Notes under the pieces: generated by a model | What the model was told of the DNA's origin: nothing | The model's input: only the letters and a program-made list of their open reading frames with translations | The model's database searches: none | Made by a program: the position numbers and the translations under genes | Part shown: positions 44,829-52,620 of the stretch, one piece after another | How positions within the stretch are numbered: position 1 is the first letter of the stretch | Layout of the letters: the number at the start of each line of letters is the position of its first letter | Assembly: GCA_020847555.1 (NCBI GenBank) | Contig: JADLBT010000098.1 | Span: forward strand, 1-56,777 | Length of the DNA: 56,777 nucleotides | Direction of reading: 5' to 3' | Origin: Gemmataceae bacterium | GTDB lineage: Bacteria > Planctomycetota > Planctomycetia > Gemmatales > Gemmataceae

Positions 44829-47059
44829 AGGGGGGGCTAACCGGCAAGCGCAAGGGGCTGGTGGTCTTCCTGGTCGTCTGCGGCCTCGTTGCCGGCGGGC
44901 TCGGGTGGGTGACCGCGGCGGTCCTGCGGCTGGAGGAGGAGCAACTCGCGGATCGCCTCCGCGCCGAACACTCCGAGCGCCTGCGTCTGTTCCAGCGCGA
45001 GCAGGAGCGATCCCGGCAGGCGCGCCAGCGCGAACGTGAGCAGCAGGAGATGCAGGCTCGCGCCGAATTCGACGCCCGGCTGCGCCTGGCCCTGTGGCGC
45101 CTGGACAGCCGCCTCACCCCGGTCCTGGCGCGCGAGGACACCCGGCCGTACAACCACTACAGCGCCGTCTTCGCGCCGGCCGTCGTCCTCGATTCCAGGG
45201 GCAACCGCTACGCCCCGACTGCCGTGCTGGAGCCGTCCCCGCTCCTCAGCGCCGACCTGCCCGACTGGATGCTGCTCCATTTTCAGACCGCGCCTGAATC
45301 CGGGTGGGGATCGCCCCAGGTGCTCGTCCAGACGCAGAAGAAACAGATGGCGTCCAACAGCATCGCCCTGAGCAACGTGACCGCGACCCGGTACGCGCTG
45401 CTGACGGATCTGTCGTCCGCGGCCACCTCCCACGCGCTGCTGGAGCGAGTCCGGCGGCAGGAATTGCAGCTGACGGTGGTGAACGAAATCGAGGCCGCCC
45501 TGGACAACAACCCCACGCAGGTGACCGCCACACCGGGGGGGAAGGTCGGCAAGCTGGAGCCCCCGCCTCCCGCCCCGGGCGGGCAGAGTAAACAGCTGCA
45601 GGAACAGCAACAGCAGTTGAGGGACGGGCGCCGCGACGGCAACTACGGATACCCGAGCCGGGTCGCCACCCGCGTCCAGACGACCCAGGAGGTCAAGCCC
45701 GGGACGTATAACGACGACGCCTACACCGTCTTCCAGAACACCAGCAACTTCCTGGCCGGGCCGTGGGCGAAGCCGGGCCGCCCGCGGCCGAGCCTGCGCG
45801 ACCAGGTGGTGGTGCGCATGGGACCGATGACGCCGTTCTGGCTGCCGGCCGCCAACGGGCAGAACCGGCTCATGGTCGCTCGCCGGGTGCGCGTGAGCGG
45901 ACTGCTCATGGAGAAGCTGGCGCTGCTCGGCCCGTGGCCGGGCTCCGGCGCGCCCGCCGTCCTGGGGTTGCTGACCGCAGCCCAGTACAAGCAGACACGT
46001 CTGCCCGTGCCGAAGGAGGTCTGCCAGGGCATCGTACTCGACTGGAAGAAACTGCGTAAGTTGCTGACCGACGAGATCCGCGATCTGTTTCCGAAGGCCC
46101 GCGCGCTGCCGATGCGAGCCGAGGTTCCCCCCCACCCCGAGCGCACCATGACGGCGCTGCCGGTCGAGCTGGATCCCGGCGAGGAACCGGAGGAGGTGCC
46201 CCCGTTGCTCGACCCGGTCGGGGCGGCTCCCCCCGTGGCCGCCGGTCTGCCGGCCTCGCTCGGCTGGACCCCGCTGCGCATCGGGCTGGCGCTGGCGTGG
46301 GCGGCGGCGCTGATCGCGCTCGCCGCGGTCGGCCTGGGCGGGTGGTCGCTGATCGGTCTGTCCGAGCGCCGCATCCGGTTCGTGTCGGCGGTGACGCACG
46401 AGCTGCGCACCCCGCTGACCACGCTCCGCCTCTATCTCGACATGCTCACCGGCGGCCTGGTCCGCGACGAGGAGCGCAGAGACGAGTACCTCCACACCCT
46501 CAACACCGAGACCGACCGCCTCACCCGCCTGGTGAGCAACGTGCTCGATTTCTCGCGCCTGGAGAACCAGCGGCCGCGCCTGGCGAAGGAGCGCGTCGCG
46601 GTCGGCGAGCTGCTCGGCCAGGTGGCGGCGAACTGGCAGACGCGCTGCCACGACGGGGAGAAGGAACTCGTGATCGAGGACCAGGCGGAAGCGGGGGCGG
46701 CGGTCGTGACCGACGTAAGCCTGGTCCAGCAGATCCTCGGCAACCTGATCGACAACGCCTGCAAGTACAGCCGCGGGGCCGACGACAACCGCATCTGGCT
46801 GCGGGCGCGCGTCGCCGGGCCGGGGCGGTTGACGTTGGAGGTCGAGGATCGCGGACCGGGTGTACCGCGGTGCGAGCGCCGGTCGATCTTCCGCGCCTTC
46901 TGCCGCGGCAAGTCCGCGGACGTGACCGCCGGTGGAGTCGGCCTGGGGCTCGCCCTCGCCGAGCGGTGGGCAACCCTGATCGGCGGGCGGCTGACGCTCT
47001 GCGGTTCTGCGGACCGGCCCGGCGCCTGCTTCTGCCTGGAACTGCCGACAGCATCGTGA
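44825..47059 (+). CDS. Sensor histidine kinase with a large novel sensor region
   Basis: The 744-residue membrane kinase is partner of the preceding regulator. Seen: TM1 at about residues 11-30 (LVVFLVVCGLVAGGLGWVTA), then a coiled coil rich in Glu/Arg/Gln (about 33-75), a periplasmic region to about residue 483 with no domain I recognise, including a Gln-rich linker (KQLQEQQQQLRDGRRDG), and TM2 at about 484-510. The kinase core has the HisKA site H525 in SAVTHELRTPLTTLRLYL, the N box NLIDNACKYSR near 640, the G1 box DRGPGVP, and GVGLGLALAE near 704. No HAMP domain separates TM2 from HisKA. A G7 run lies just after the start codon (44830-44836), a possible slippage site. ATGA overlap with the regulator fixes the start. 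Confidence 0.94.
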   Translation: MKGGLTGKRKGLVVFLVVCGLVAGGLGWVTAAVLRLEEEQLADRLRAEHSERLRLFQREQERSRQARQREREQQEMQARAEFDARLRLALWRLDSRLTPVLAREDTRPYNHYSAVFAPAVVLDSRGNRYAPTAVLEPSPLLSADLPDWMLLHFQTAPESGWGSPQVLVQTQKKQMASNSIALSNVTATRYALLTDLSSAATSHALLERVRRQELQLTVVNEIEAALDNNPTQVTATPGGKVGKLEPPPPAPGGQSKQLQEQQQQLRDGRRDGNYGYPSRVATRVQTTQEVKPGTYNDDAYTVFQNTSNFLAGPWAKPGRPRPSLRDQVVVRMGPMTPFWLPAANGQNRLMVARRVRVSGLLMEKLALLGPWPGSGAPAVLGLLTAAQYKQTRLPVPKEVCQGIVLDWKKLRKLLTDEIRDLFPKARALPMRAEVPPHPERTMTALPVELDPGEEPEEVPPLLDPVGAAPPVAAGLPASLGWTPLRIGLALAWAAALIALAAVGLGGWSLIGLSERRIRFVSAVTHELRTPLTTLRLYLDMLTGGLVRDEERRDEYLHTLNTETDRLTRLVSNVLDFSRLENQRPRLAKERVAVGELLGQVAANWQTRCHDGEKELVIEDQAEAGAAVVTDVSLVQQILGNLIDNACKYSRGADDNRIWLRARVAGPGRLTLEVEDRGPGVPRCERRSIFRAFCRGKSADVTAGGVGLGLALAERWATLIGGRLTLCGSADRPGACFCLELPTAS

Positions 47060-47073
47060 GGGGGAGCAGCCGC

Positions 47074-48174
47074 TTACACCACCCGCGGCCCGGGATCCTC
47101 CAGGAAGTCCGTCAGCGGCAGGTCAACCGGCTCCTCCTGCTCGGCGCTGCGGGCCACCGCCTCCGTAAACTCCATGTAGCCGACCGCCGTCGCGAAGTCC
47201 GTGAAGCGGACCGGGGCGCCGGTGCGGATCGCCTCGACGAACTCCTCCTCGACGCGCCACCCGCCCTCCTTCTCAGACGGGATCGGCATCTCGACCAGCT
47301 CGTCCGCCCGCCCCGGCTGCATTCCCTGCCGCACGCTCGCGCCGCGGATCCGGTCCGTCTGCAGGTCGTAGTGCAGAGTCCCTTCCGTTCCGTAGAGGTG
47401 GATCCCCATCTCCTGCCCGAACGGTGTGACGCCGCTGAAGTGGTACGTCGCCCGGGCGCCGTTCTCCAGCACGGCCGCCACCTGCACGCTGTCGGGCGTG
47501 CCGACCGGGCGGCGCACCCCGCTCTGCGGGTCGATGCGCGCCGGCAAAAAGGCGTGGACCTGGGCGAGGACGCGCACCGGCGGCGGCACCCAGCGCATCA
47601 GCGTCTCGTGAACGATACCCAGGGTGAGCATGTTGAACCCCGACAGGGCGACGTCCTGCCGCCACGACAGCGGGGCGGCCGGGTCGGCCAGGGCGGCGTT
47701 CAGGCTACAGACGTGGACCTCGCGCAGCTCGCCCAGGTAGCCGGACGCGAGCAACTCCTTTATCACCCGATCGCCCTTCAGCCCGAACGGGCTGGGCACG
47801 ACCTGGGTGACGAGGTGGGAGTGCTGGCGCGCCGCGGTCAGCATGCGGTGGGCCTCGGCCGCGTTCATGCTGAGCCGCGCCTCGGTCAGGACGTGCTTGC
47901 CGGCGGTGAGGGCGGCCAGAGTAACTGGACAATGCAGATACGGCCAGGTGCCGATGACGACGGCATCGATGTCGGGGGCGGCGATCAGCTGTTCCCAGTG
48001 GCCGTAGGTGCGCGGGATGCCGTGTTCGCGCGCCGCGGCGGCAGTCGATTCCGGCCGGCGGTTGACGACGGCCACGATCTCGACGCCGGGGATGGCGCGC
48101 AGGCCGGGACTGTGCCGAAGCCGGGTGTTGCCGCCGGCGCCGATCAGACCAATGCGAAGTGGCGGATGTGCCAT
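47074..48174 (-). CDS. Gfo/Idh/MocA-family NAD(P)-dependent oxidoreductase
   Basis: The 366-residue protein belongs to the glucose-fructose oxidoreductase family, which oxidises or reduces sugars and related compounds with a bound nicotinamide cofactor. Seen: an N-terminal Rossmann fold (IGLIGAGGNTRLRHSPGL) with the glycine motif GAGGNT, EIVAVVNRRPES, VVIGTWPYLHCPVTLAALTAGKHVLTE, and the C-terminal alpha/beta domain (GYLGELREVHV, WRQDVALSGFNML, GIHLYGTEGTLHYD). The lysine commonly found in the E-K-P motif after the second strand is replaced here (LTEARLSMN), so the cofactor-side catalytic residue may differ. ATG 48174 gives the family-like N-terminus MAHPPLRIG; ATG 48204 is possible. It is convergent with the kinase gene 14 bp away. 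Confidence 0.92.
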   Translation of the reverse strand: MAHPPLRIGLIGAGGNTRLRHSPGLRAIPGVEIVAVVNRRPESTAAAAREHGIPRTYGHWEQLIAAPDIDAVVIGTWPYLHCPVTLAALTAGKHVLTEARLSMNAAEAHRMLTAARQHSHLVTQVVPSPFGLKGDRVIKELLASGYLGELREVHVCSLNAALADPAAPLSWRQDVALSGFNMLTLGIVHETLMRWVPPPVRVLAQVHAFLPARIDPQSGVRRPVGTPDSVQVAAVLENGARATYHFSGVTPFGQEMGIHLYGTEGTLHYDLQTDRIRGASVRQGMQPGRADELVEMPIPSEKEGGWRVEEEFVEAIRTGAPVRFTDFATAVGYMEFTEAVARSAEQEEPVDLPLTDFLEDPGPRVV

Positions 48175-48532
48175 GTCAGGTTCTCGTGAGCCAGGGCCGC
48201 CCATGCCGACGCGGGCGGCGGCAGCGCGGCGGGTTCTCCGTTGTTGTATCGCGGCGCGGTGGTCCGTCGCAAGGGCCGCGCCGGGGCAGCGCCCGAGCGG
48301 ATTTGTCTTCCCGCACGCCGTGATCTATGGTTGTAGCGACGAACACCTCCTGGCAGCGGGTCCGGGGACGCAGGCCGCCGGAACACCGAAGGGCGCCGGG
48401 CGCGGCTACGGGGGCAACGGCGCGGGGCCGAAACGGAGAAGAGGCGCTCAGTTTCCCTCGCCCTGTCCCTGTGCCGCGCCCGGTTCTTTTCTCCCCCCCT
48501 GGGCAGCCCGCCCTTCCCGTGGAGCCGTGGCG
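48175..48532. other. Divergent intergenic region between the oxidoreductase and the membrane protein
   Basis: About 360 bp. Open frames extend into it from both sides but do not match family starts. I see no clear promoter, repeat or RNA gene in it. Confidence 0.5.
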
Positions 48533-50128
48533 ATGCAATTGAGTCGAGTTCGGCACTACCTCCCCAACGGCTGCACGGTCCTCGCCGTCGTCCTCCTCGG
48601 CGCCAACTATATCAACCCCTTCGGCGATCTCGATTACGCCTGGCAAATTCGCACTGGCGAGCTGATCGTCCACACCGGCACGCTGCGTCCGCCGGAGTCG
48701 TTCACCTACACCATCGCCGGCGAACCCATCCCGGATTTCGAGTGGCTGTACGAGGTCATCCTCTACGCCGTCTGGGAGGCGCTCGGGTACGGCGGGCTGA
48801 AGCTCCTCAAGACCGCCCTCGTGATCGCGCCGCTGGTGCTGGTCGCGTGGCGGCTGCGCTGCGGCGGTGTCCGCTGGCACGGGATCGCGCTGGCGCTCGG
48901 CGCGGCGATCCTGGCGATTTCGCCGGCGTGGAACCTGCGGCCGATGGCCTGCACCACCGTCGGCCTGCTGCTCGTCACCGGCTGGCTGCACGACCACTGC
49001 ACCGGCAAGCGCCCGCTGACGTGGTGGCTGCCGCCGGTCATGCTGCTGTGGAGCAATCTCCACCCGGGCGTGATTCTCGGGCAAGGGGTGCTCGTGGGCG
49101 CGATCGCGTGGGAGTGGCTGAACGCGCGCGTCCGGCTCAACGCGCCGCTCGACCGCGCCCGGCTGTGGCGGCTGACGAGGGTCGGCGGACTCGGGGTGGC
49201 GGCCACGTTCCTCGCCCCGGATCCGGTGGAGCGCTTCCTCTACCCGTTCAAGCCGGAACTCGCCCACCCGATCATGCGCATGTTCGGCGAGATGCAGCCG
49301 CTGCACACCTTCTTCGCCGTCTCCCCGCTCACGACTGTCGTCCCCTACGCGGTGGCTGCCCTGGTCGGGCTCACCGTCGTGCTGCGGTTCCGGCAGTATC
49401 GGCTGTGGGAGGTGGCGACGCTGGTCAGCCTGGGCGGACTGGCGAACCTCGCCTTCCGCAGCGTGCAGGACTGGCTGCTGGTGATGCTGGCGCTGGGAGT
49501 GCCGCACCTGACGGCCCTCCTCGGGGATGCGGCGCGACACCGGCGGCGAGCGTGGGCGGCGTTCGCGCTGCGCCTGGACCTGGGGTGCAGGCGCCTCCTC
49601 GACAATCCGCTGATGCGTTTCCAGGCCGGTTGGCTGAGCGCCGCCCTGGCGGTGCTGGCGGTGGCGTCGCTGATCCCGCCGCTGGCGCGGGCCATGCCGG
49701 TACAGGACGATCCGGAGTGGCCGCGGGCAGCGACCGCCCGTATCGAGGAACTGAACCTGTCGGGCCGGTTCTTCGGCCCGCCGGACTACGGCGCCTACCT
49801 TACCTGGCGCGTCCCGGGTCGCGCGCGGACGTACACCGACACGCGCGGCTTCTTCTTCCCGCCGCGCCTCCTGGAGGACAGCCACTACATCCCGCAGCTC
49901 GGCCCGGACTGGCGCGCCCGCCTCGACCGCGTCCTCGACGAGTACCACACCGACTACTTCCTCGTCGAGGTGTCGGGACCGCGCGGCGAGCTGTGGCGGC
50001 GGCTGCGGCCGCACGTTGATGGCCCTCCTCTCCACATCGACGAGCGGGCCGTACTCCTCAGCGCCGGCCAGGTGCGCGCCGCCCTGGTCCGACTCGACCG
50101 GAAGGCTCTCGCCCCTGCCGAGGAGTGA
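48533..50128 (+). CDS. Polytopic membrane protein, GT-C-like
   Basis: The 531-residue product starts at ATG 48533 (MQLSRVRHYLPNGCTVL) with GTGGAG upstream. Seen: about ten hydrophobic segments (CTVLAVVLLGANYI, LVIAPLVLVAWRL, IALALGAAILAISPAW, TTVGLLLVTGW, WLPPVMLLWSNLHPGVILGQ, YAVAALVGLTVVL), a first external loop with the acidic motif GDLDYAWQIRTGELIVHTG followed by FTYTIAGEPIPDFEWLYEV, and a C-terminal soluble domain of about 150 residues (FFGPPDYGAYLTWRVPGRAR, RTYTDTRGFFFPPR). The D-x-x-x-W loop and the later DTR-FP region are shared with many uncharacterised bacterial membrane proteins presumed to be glycosyltransferases; the reaction is unknown. Confidence 0.82.
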   Translation: MQLSRVRHYLPNGCTVLAVVLLGANYINPFGDLDYAWQIRTGELIVHTGTLRPPESFTYTIAGEPIPDFEWLYEVILYAVWEALGYGGLKLLKTALVIAPLVLVAWRLRCGGVRWHGIALALGAAILAISPAWNLRPMACTTVGLLLVTGWLHDHCTGKRPLTWWLPPVMLLWSNLHPGVILGQGVLVGAIAWEWLNARVRLNAPLDRARLWRLTRVGGLGVAATFLAPDPVERFLYPFKPELAHPIMRMFGEMQPLHTFFAVSPLTTVVPYAVAALVGLTVVLRFRQYRLWEVATLVSLGGLANLAFRSVQDWLLVMLALGVPHLTALLGDAARHRRRAWAAFALRLDLGCRRLLDNPLMRFQAGWLSAALAVLAVASLIPPLARAMPVQDDPEWPRAATARIEELNLSGRFFGPPDYGAYLTWRVPGRARTYTDTRGFFFPPRLLEDSHYIPQLGPDWRARLDRVLDEYHTDYFLVEVSGPRGELWRRLRPHVDGPPLHIDERAVLLSAGQVRAALVRLDRKALAPAEE

Positions 50129-50293
50129 GGAGGATGGAAAGCCCACGAATCTTTGCACCCCAGGTCGCCTGGCTCCGCCCTGGCCTGTTCCGATTCGCCC
50201 CACCTGCGTAGAATACCATGCCAGAGCGAGCGGGCGCCTTCGCCCAGGGCACCGTGAGGGCTCCGCCCCGCCCGCGCGCTCCGGGAGACTTCC
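50129..50293. other. Short intergenic region with a degenerate half palindrome
   Basis: The 165-bp gap contains GGAAAGCCCACG near 50136-50147, which resembles the left arm of the dispersed CCCACGGG family but lacks its partner, and a CCAGG-TCG-CCTGG palindrome near 50160-50172. No gene is seen. Confidence 0.4.
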
Positions 50294-52414
50294 ATGAGCA
50301 GTGCCCCCGAGCCCACCCCGGGGCCTACCCCCGCGGCGCCCTCTCCGCCCGCCCTGCCGCACACCGCTCGCAAGTCGCCGCCCAGTTACTGGGTGTGGAT
50401 TCTCTGCATCCTCGGCGTCGATTACTTCAGCACCCTCGCGTATCAGCCGTCGATCGCCGTCCAGGTCGCCGGCCGCCTGGCGCCGCTCGCCACTGTCGTC
50501 GTGGTCGTCGTCACTCTCGGCTGCGCGCTGCCGGTGTACTGGTACGTCGCCGGGAAATCGGCCCACGGGTCGGGGTCGATCGCGCTGCTCGAACAGGTCG
50601 TCCACGGCTGGCGCGGCAAGACGCTGATCCTTGGCCTGCTCGGGTTCGCCGTCACCGACTTCGTCATGGCCAAGACGCTCTCGCTGGCCGACGCCGCCGA
50701 GCATGTTATCCACAACGCCTACGTCGAAAGGGACAGACCGCTGGGTGCGGCGGCCCGGTGGGCGCGGGAAACGAGCCGGGCCTACTTTGGCGAGACGTTC
50801 ACGGCGTACTTCAACGAGCAGCTGGTGGTGACGATCGTCCTCGGCGCCGTCGGCTTCCTGTTCTGGTTCCTGCTCCGCAAGGGTTTCGGCCGCAACGTCC
50901 TGCTGATCGCGGTCCCGCTGGTGGCGCTGTTCCTGCTGCTCAACGCCCTCGTCATCGGCTCCGGCCTGGTCTACCTGGCCGACCACCCCGGGCGCCTCGG
51001 GGAGTGGTTTGGCCAGGTGCGCGACGGCCGGTGGAGCGTGGACGGCATCGCCGGCTCGCCGCGCAACGGACTGCTGATCGCGCTGCTGTGCCTGCTGCTC
51101 CTGCCGCAGCTGGCGCTGGGGCTGAGCGGGTTCGAGCTGAGCCTGATCGTCATGCCGCAGGTCAAGGGCGAGCCGGGCGAGACCGAACTCGAACCGCGCG
51201 GTCGGATCCGCAACACGCGCAAGGTGCTCGTCGTCGCCGCTGCGGTGATGTCGCTGTTCTTGCTTGGCTCGTCGCTGGTCGCGACGGTACTGATCCCTCC
51301 CGAGGCACTGGCGACGAGGACGATCCTCGACCCGGCCACCCAGGCGGAGAAGGTGGTCGGGGGGGCGGCCGACAACCGCGCCCTGGCGTACCTGGCCCAC
51401 GGCGGGCCGATCACCGGCGGCCAGAGCGCGGCGGCCCTGTGCCCGCTGTTCGGTCCGGGCTTTGGGACGGTCTACGACGTCGTCGCCATCGCGCTGCTGT
51501 GCCTGGCGGGCACCAGCATCATGACGGCGCTGGCGACGCTCCTGCCGCAGTTCCTGCTTCGGTTCGGCATGGAGCTGAAGTGGGCGCACCGCTGGGGCGT
51601 GCTGCTGGGGCTGTTCGCCCTGGTCAACCTGGCGGTCACGCTCTACTTCCGGGCGAGCGTCCATGACCAGCGCGGCGCGTACGCCACCGGGGTGATGGTG
51701 CTGCTGACCAGCGCGTCGGCGGTGACGTACCTGTCCGTGCGCGAGCGGCGGCGGGCCGAGGGGCGGCGCGGACCGCTGGGATACGCGCTGATCCTGATTG
51801 TCTTCGCCGCCACGACGGCGGCCATCATCGTGACGTCGCCGACCGGACTGCTGATCGCGTTCGGGTTCATCGTGACGATCCTGACATCGTCGGTGTTCGC
51901 CCGCGCCCTGCGCAGCGACGAACTGCGCACGGTCGGGTTCGCTTTCAAGAACGACGAATCGCAGTTTCTGTGGAACAGCCTGGTGCTGGCGGACTTCCCG
52001 GTGCTGGTGCCGCACCGCCCCGGCCTGCACGAACGGGACACGAAGGAGAAGCAGATCCGCACCGACCACCAGCTCGACCCGGACGCCGACATCGTCTTTC
52101 TGGAGATGGAGGTAGACGACCCGAGCAACTTCTACCAGCGCCTGCTGGTGGAGGTATTTCGGGAGGAGACGCGGGTCGTGATCAAGGTGACCGGGTGTGC
52201 GTCGGTGGCGCACGCGGTCGCGTCGGTGGCGCTGGAGATGTCGAAGTACAGCAGGCCGCCGGGCGTTCACTTCGGCTGGTCGGAGATGGACCTGCTGGCG
52301 GCGAGCTGGAGCTATTTCGCGTTCGGGGAGGGGAATATTCCGTGGAAGGTACGCGAGCTGATCCTGGAGGCGGAACCGGACGCGGCGCGGCGGCCGCGGG
52401 TGGTCATCGGGTGA
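50294..52414 (+). CDS. APC-superfamily permease with a C-terminal soluble domain
   Basis: The 706-residue transporter starts at ATG 50294 after GGGAG. The N-terminal 27 residues are Pro/Ala rich and disordered. Seen: about twelve transmembrane segments from WVWILCILGVDYFSTLAYQP (about 32-51), including ATVVVVVVTLGCALPVYWYV, LLGFAVTDFVMAK, TIVLGAVGFLFWFLLRKGFG, LIAVPLVALFLLLNALVIG, QLALGLSGFELSLIVMPQ, VAIALLCLAGTSIMTALATLL and FAATTAAIIVTSPTGLLIAFGF. The GVDYFSTLAY opening and the FELSLIVMP segment resemble amino-acid/cation APC permeases. Residues about 540-706 form a soluble tail (GFAFKNDESQFLWNSLVL, HFGWSEMDLLAASWSYFAFG) that I do not recognise. Substrate unknown; the gene seems monocistronic. 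Confidence 0.85.
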   Translation: MSSAPEPTPGPTPAAPSPPALPHTARKSPPSYWVWILCILGVDYFSTLAYQPSIAVQVAGRLAPLATVVVVVVTLGCALPVYWYVAGKSAHGSGSIALLEQVVHGWRGKTLILGLLGFAVTDFVMAKTLSLADAAEHVIHNAYVERDRPLGAAARWARETSRAYFGETFTAYFNEQLVVTIVLGAVGFLFWFLLRKGFGRNVLLIAVPLVALFLLLNALVIGSGLVYLADHPGRLGEWFGQVRDGRWSVDGIAGSPRNGLLIALLCLLLLPQLALGLSGFELSLIVMPQVKGEPGETELEPRGRIRNTRKVLVVAAAVMSLFLLGSSLVATVLIPPEALATRTILDPATQAEKVVGGAADNRALAYLAHGGPITGGQSAAALCPLFGPGFGTVYDVVAIALLCLAGTSIMTALATLLPQFLLRFGMELKWAHRWGVLLGLFALVNLAVTLYFRASVHDQRGAYATGVMVLLTSASAVTYLSVRERRRAEGRRGPLGYALILIVFAATTAAIIVTSPTGLLIAFGFIVTILTSSVFARALRSDELRTVGFAFKNDESQFLWNSLVLADFPVLVPHRPGLHERDTKEKQIRTDHQLDPDADIVFLEMEVDDPSNFYQRLLVEVFREETRVVIKVTGCASVAHAVASVALEMSKYSRPPGVHFGWSEMDLLAASWSYFAFGEGNIPWKVRELILEAEPDAARRPRVVIG

Positions 52415-52620
52415 GGCGGTCGGGCCGAACGGGAGGCGTCGTTGGCCTCGATGACGATCGGTCAAGCAGGAGGCGGTGCGGAAATTGTTCGACAAGACCC
52501 AGCTGCGGCGGTAATCTGAGATGAAGACCTGCCGGACCCGTTTTTAGCCTCCCTCCTCCGACCGCCCTCGCCGGTCCGGCGCTACCAGAACCAACCCCGA
52601 CATCGTGTGAACGCCGACCC

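Noticed and set aside
48008..48532. Upstream extension of the polytopic membrane protein (175 extra codons)
   Set aside because: The extension overlaps the divergent oxidoreductase and looks non-coding; ATG 48533 gives a membrane-protein-like start.
48176..52495. Minus-strand open frame of 1,439 codons
   Set aside because: It spans two clear plus-strand membrane protein genes and reads as low-complexity Arg/Gln/Val sequence.
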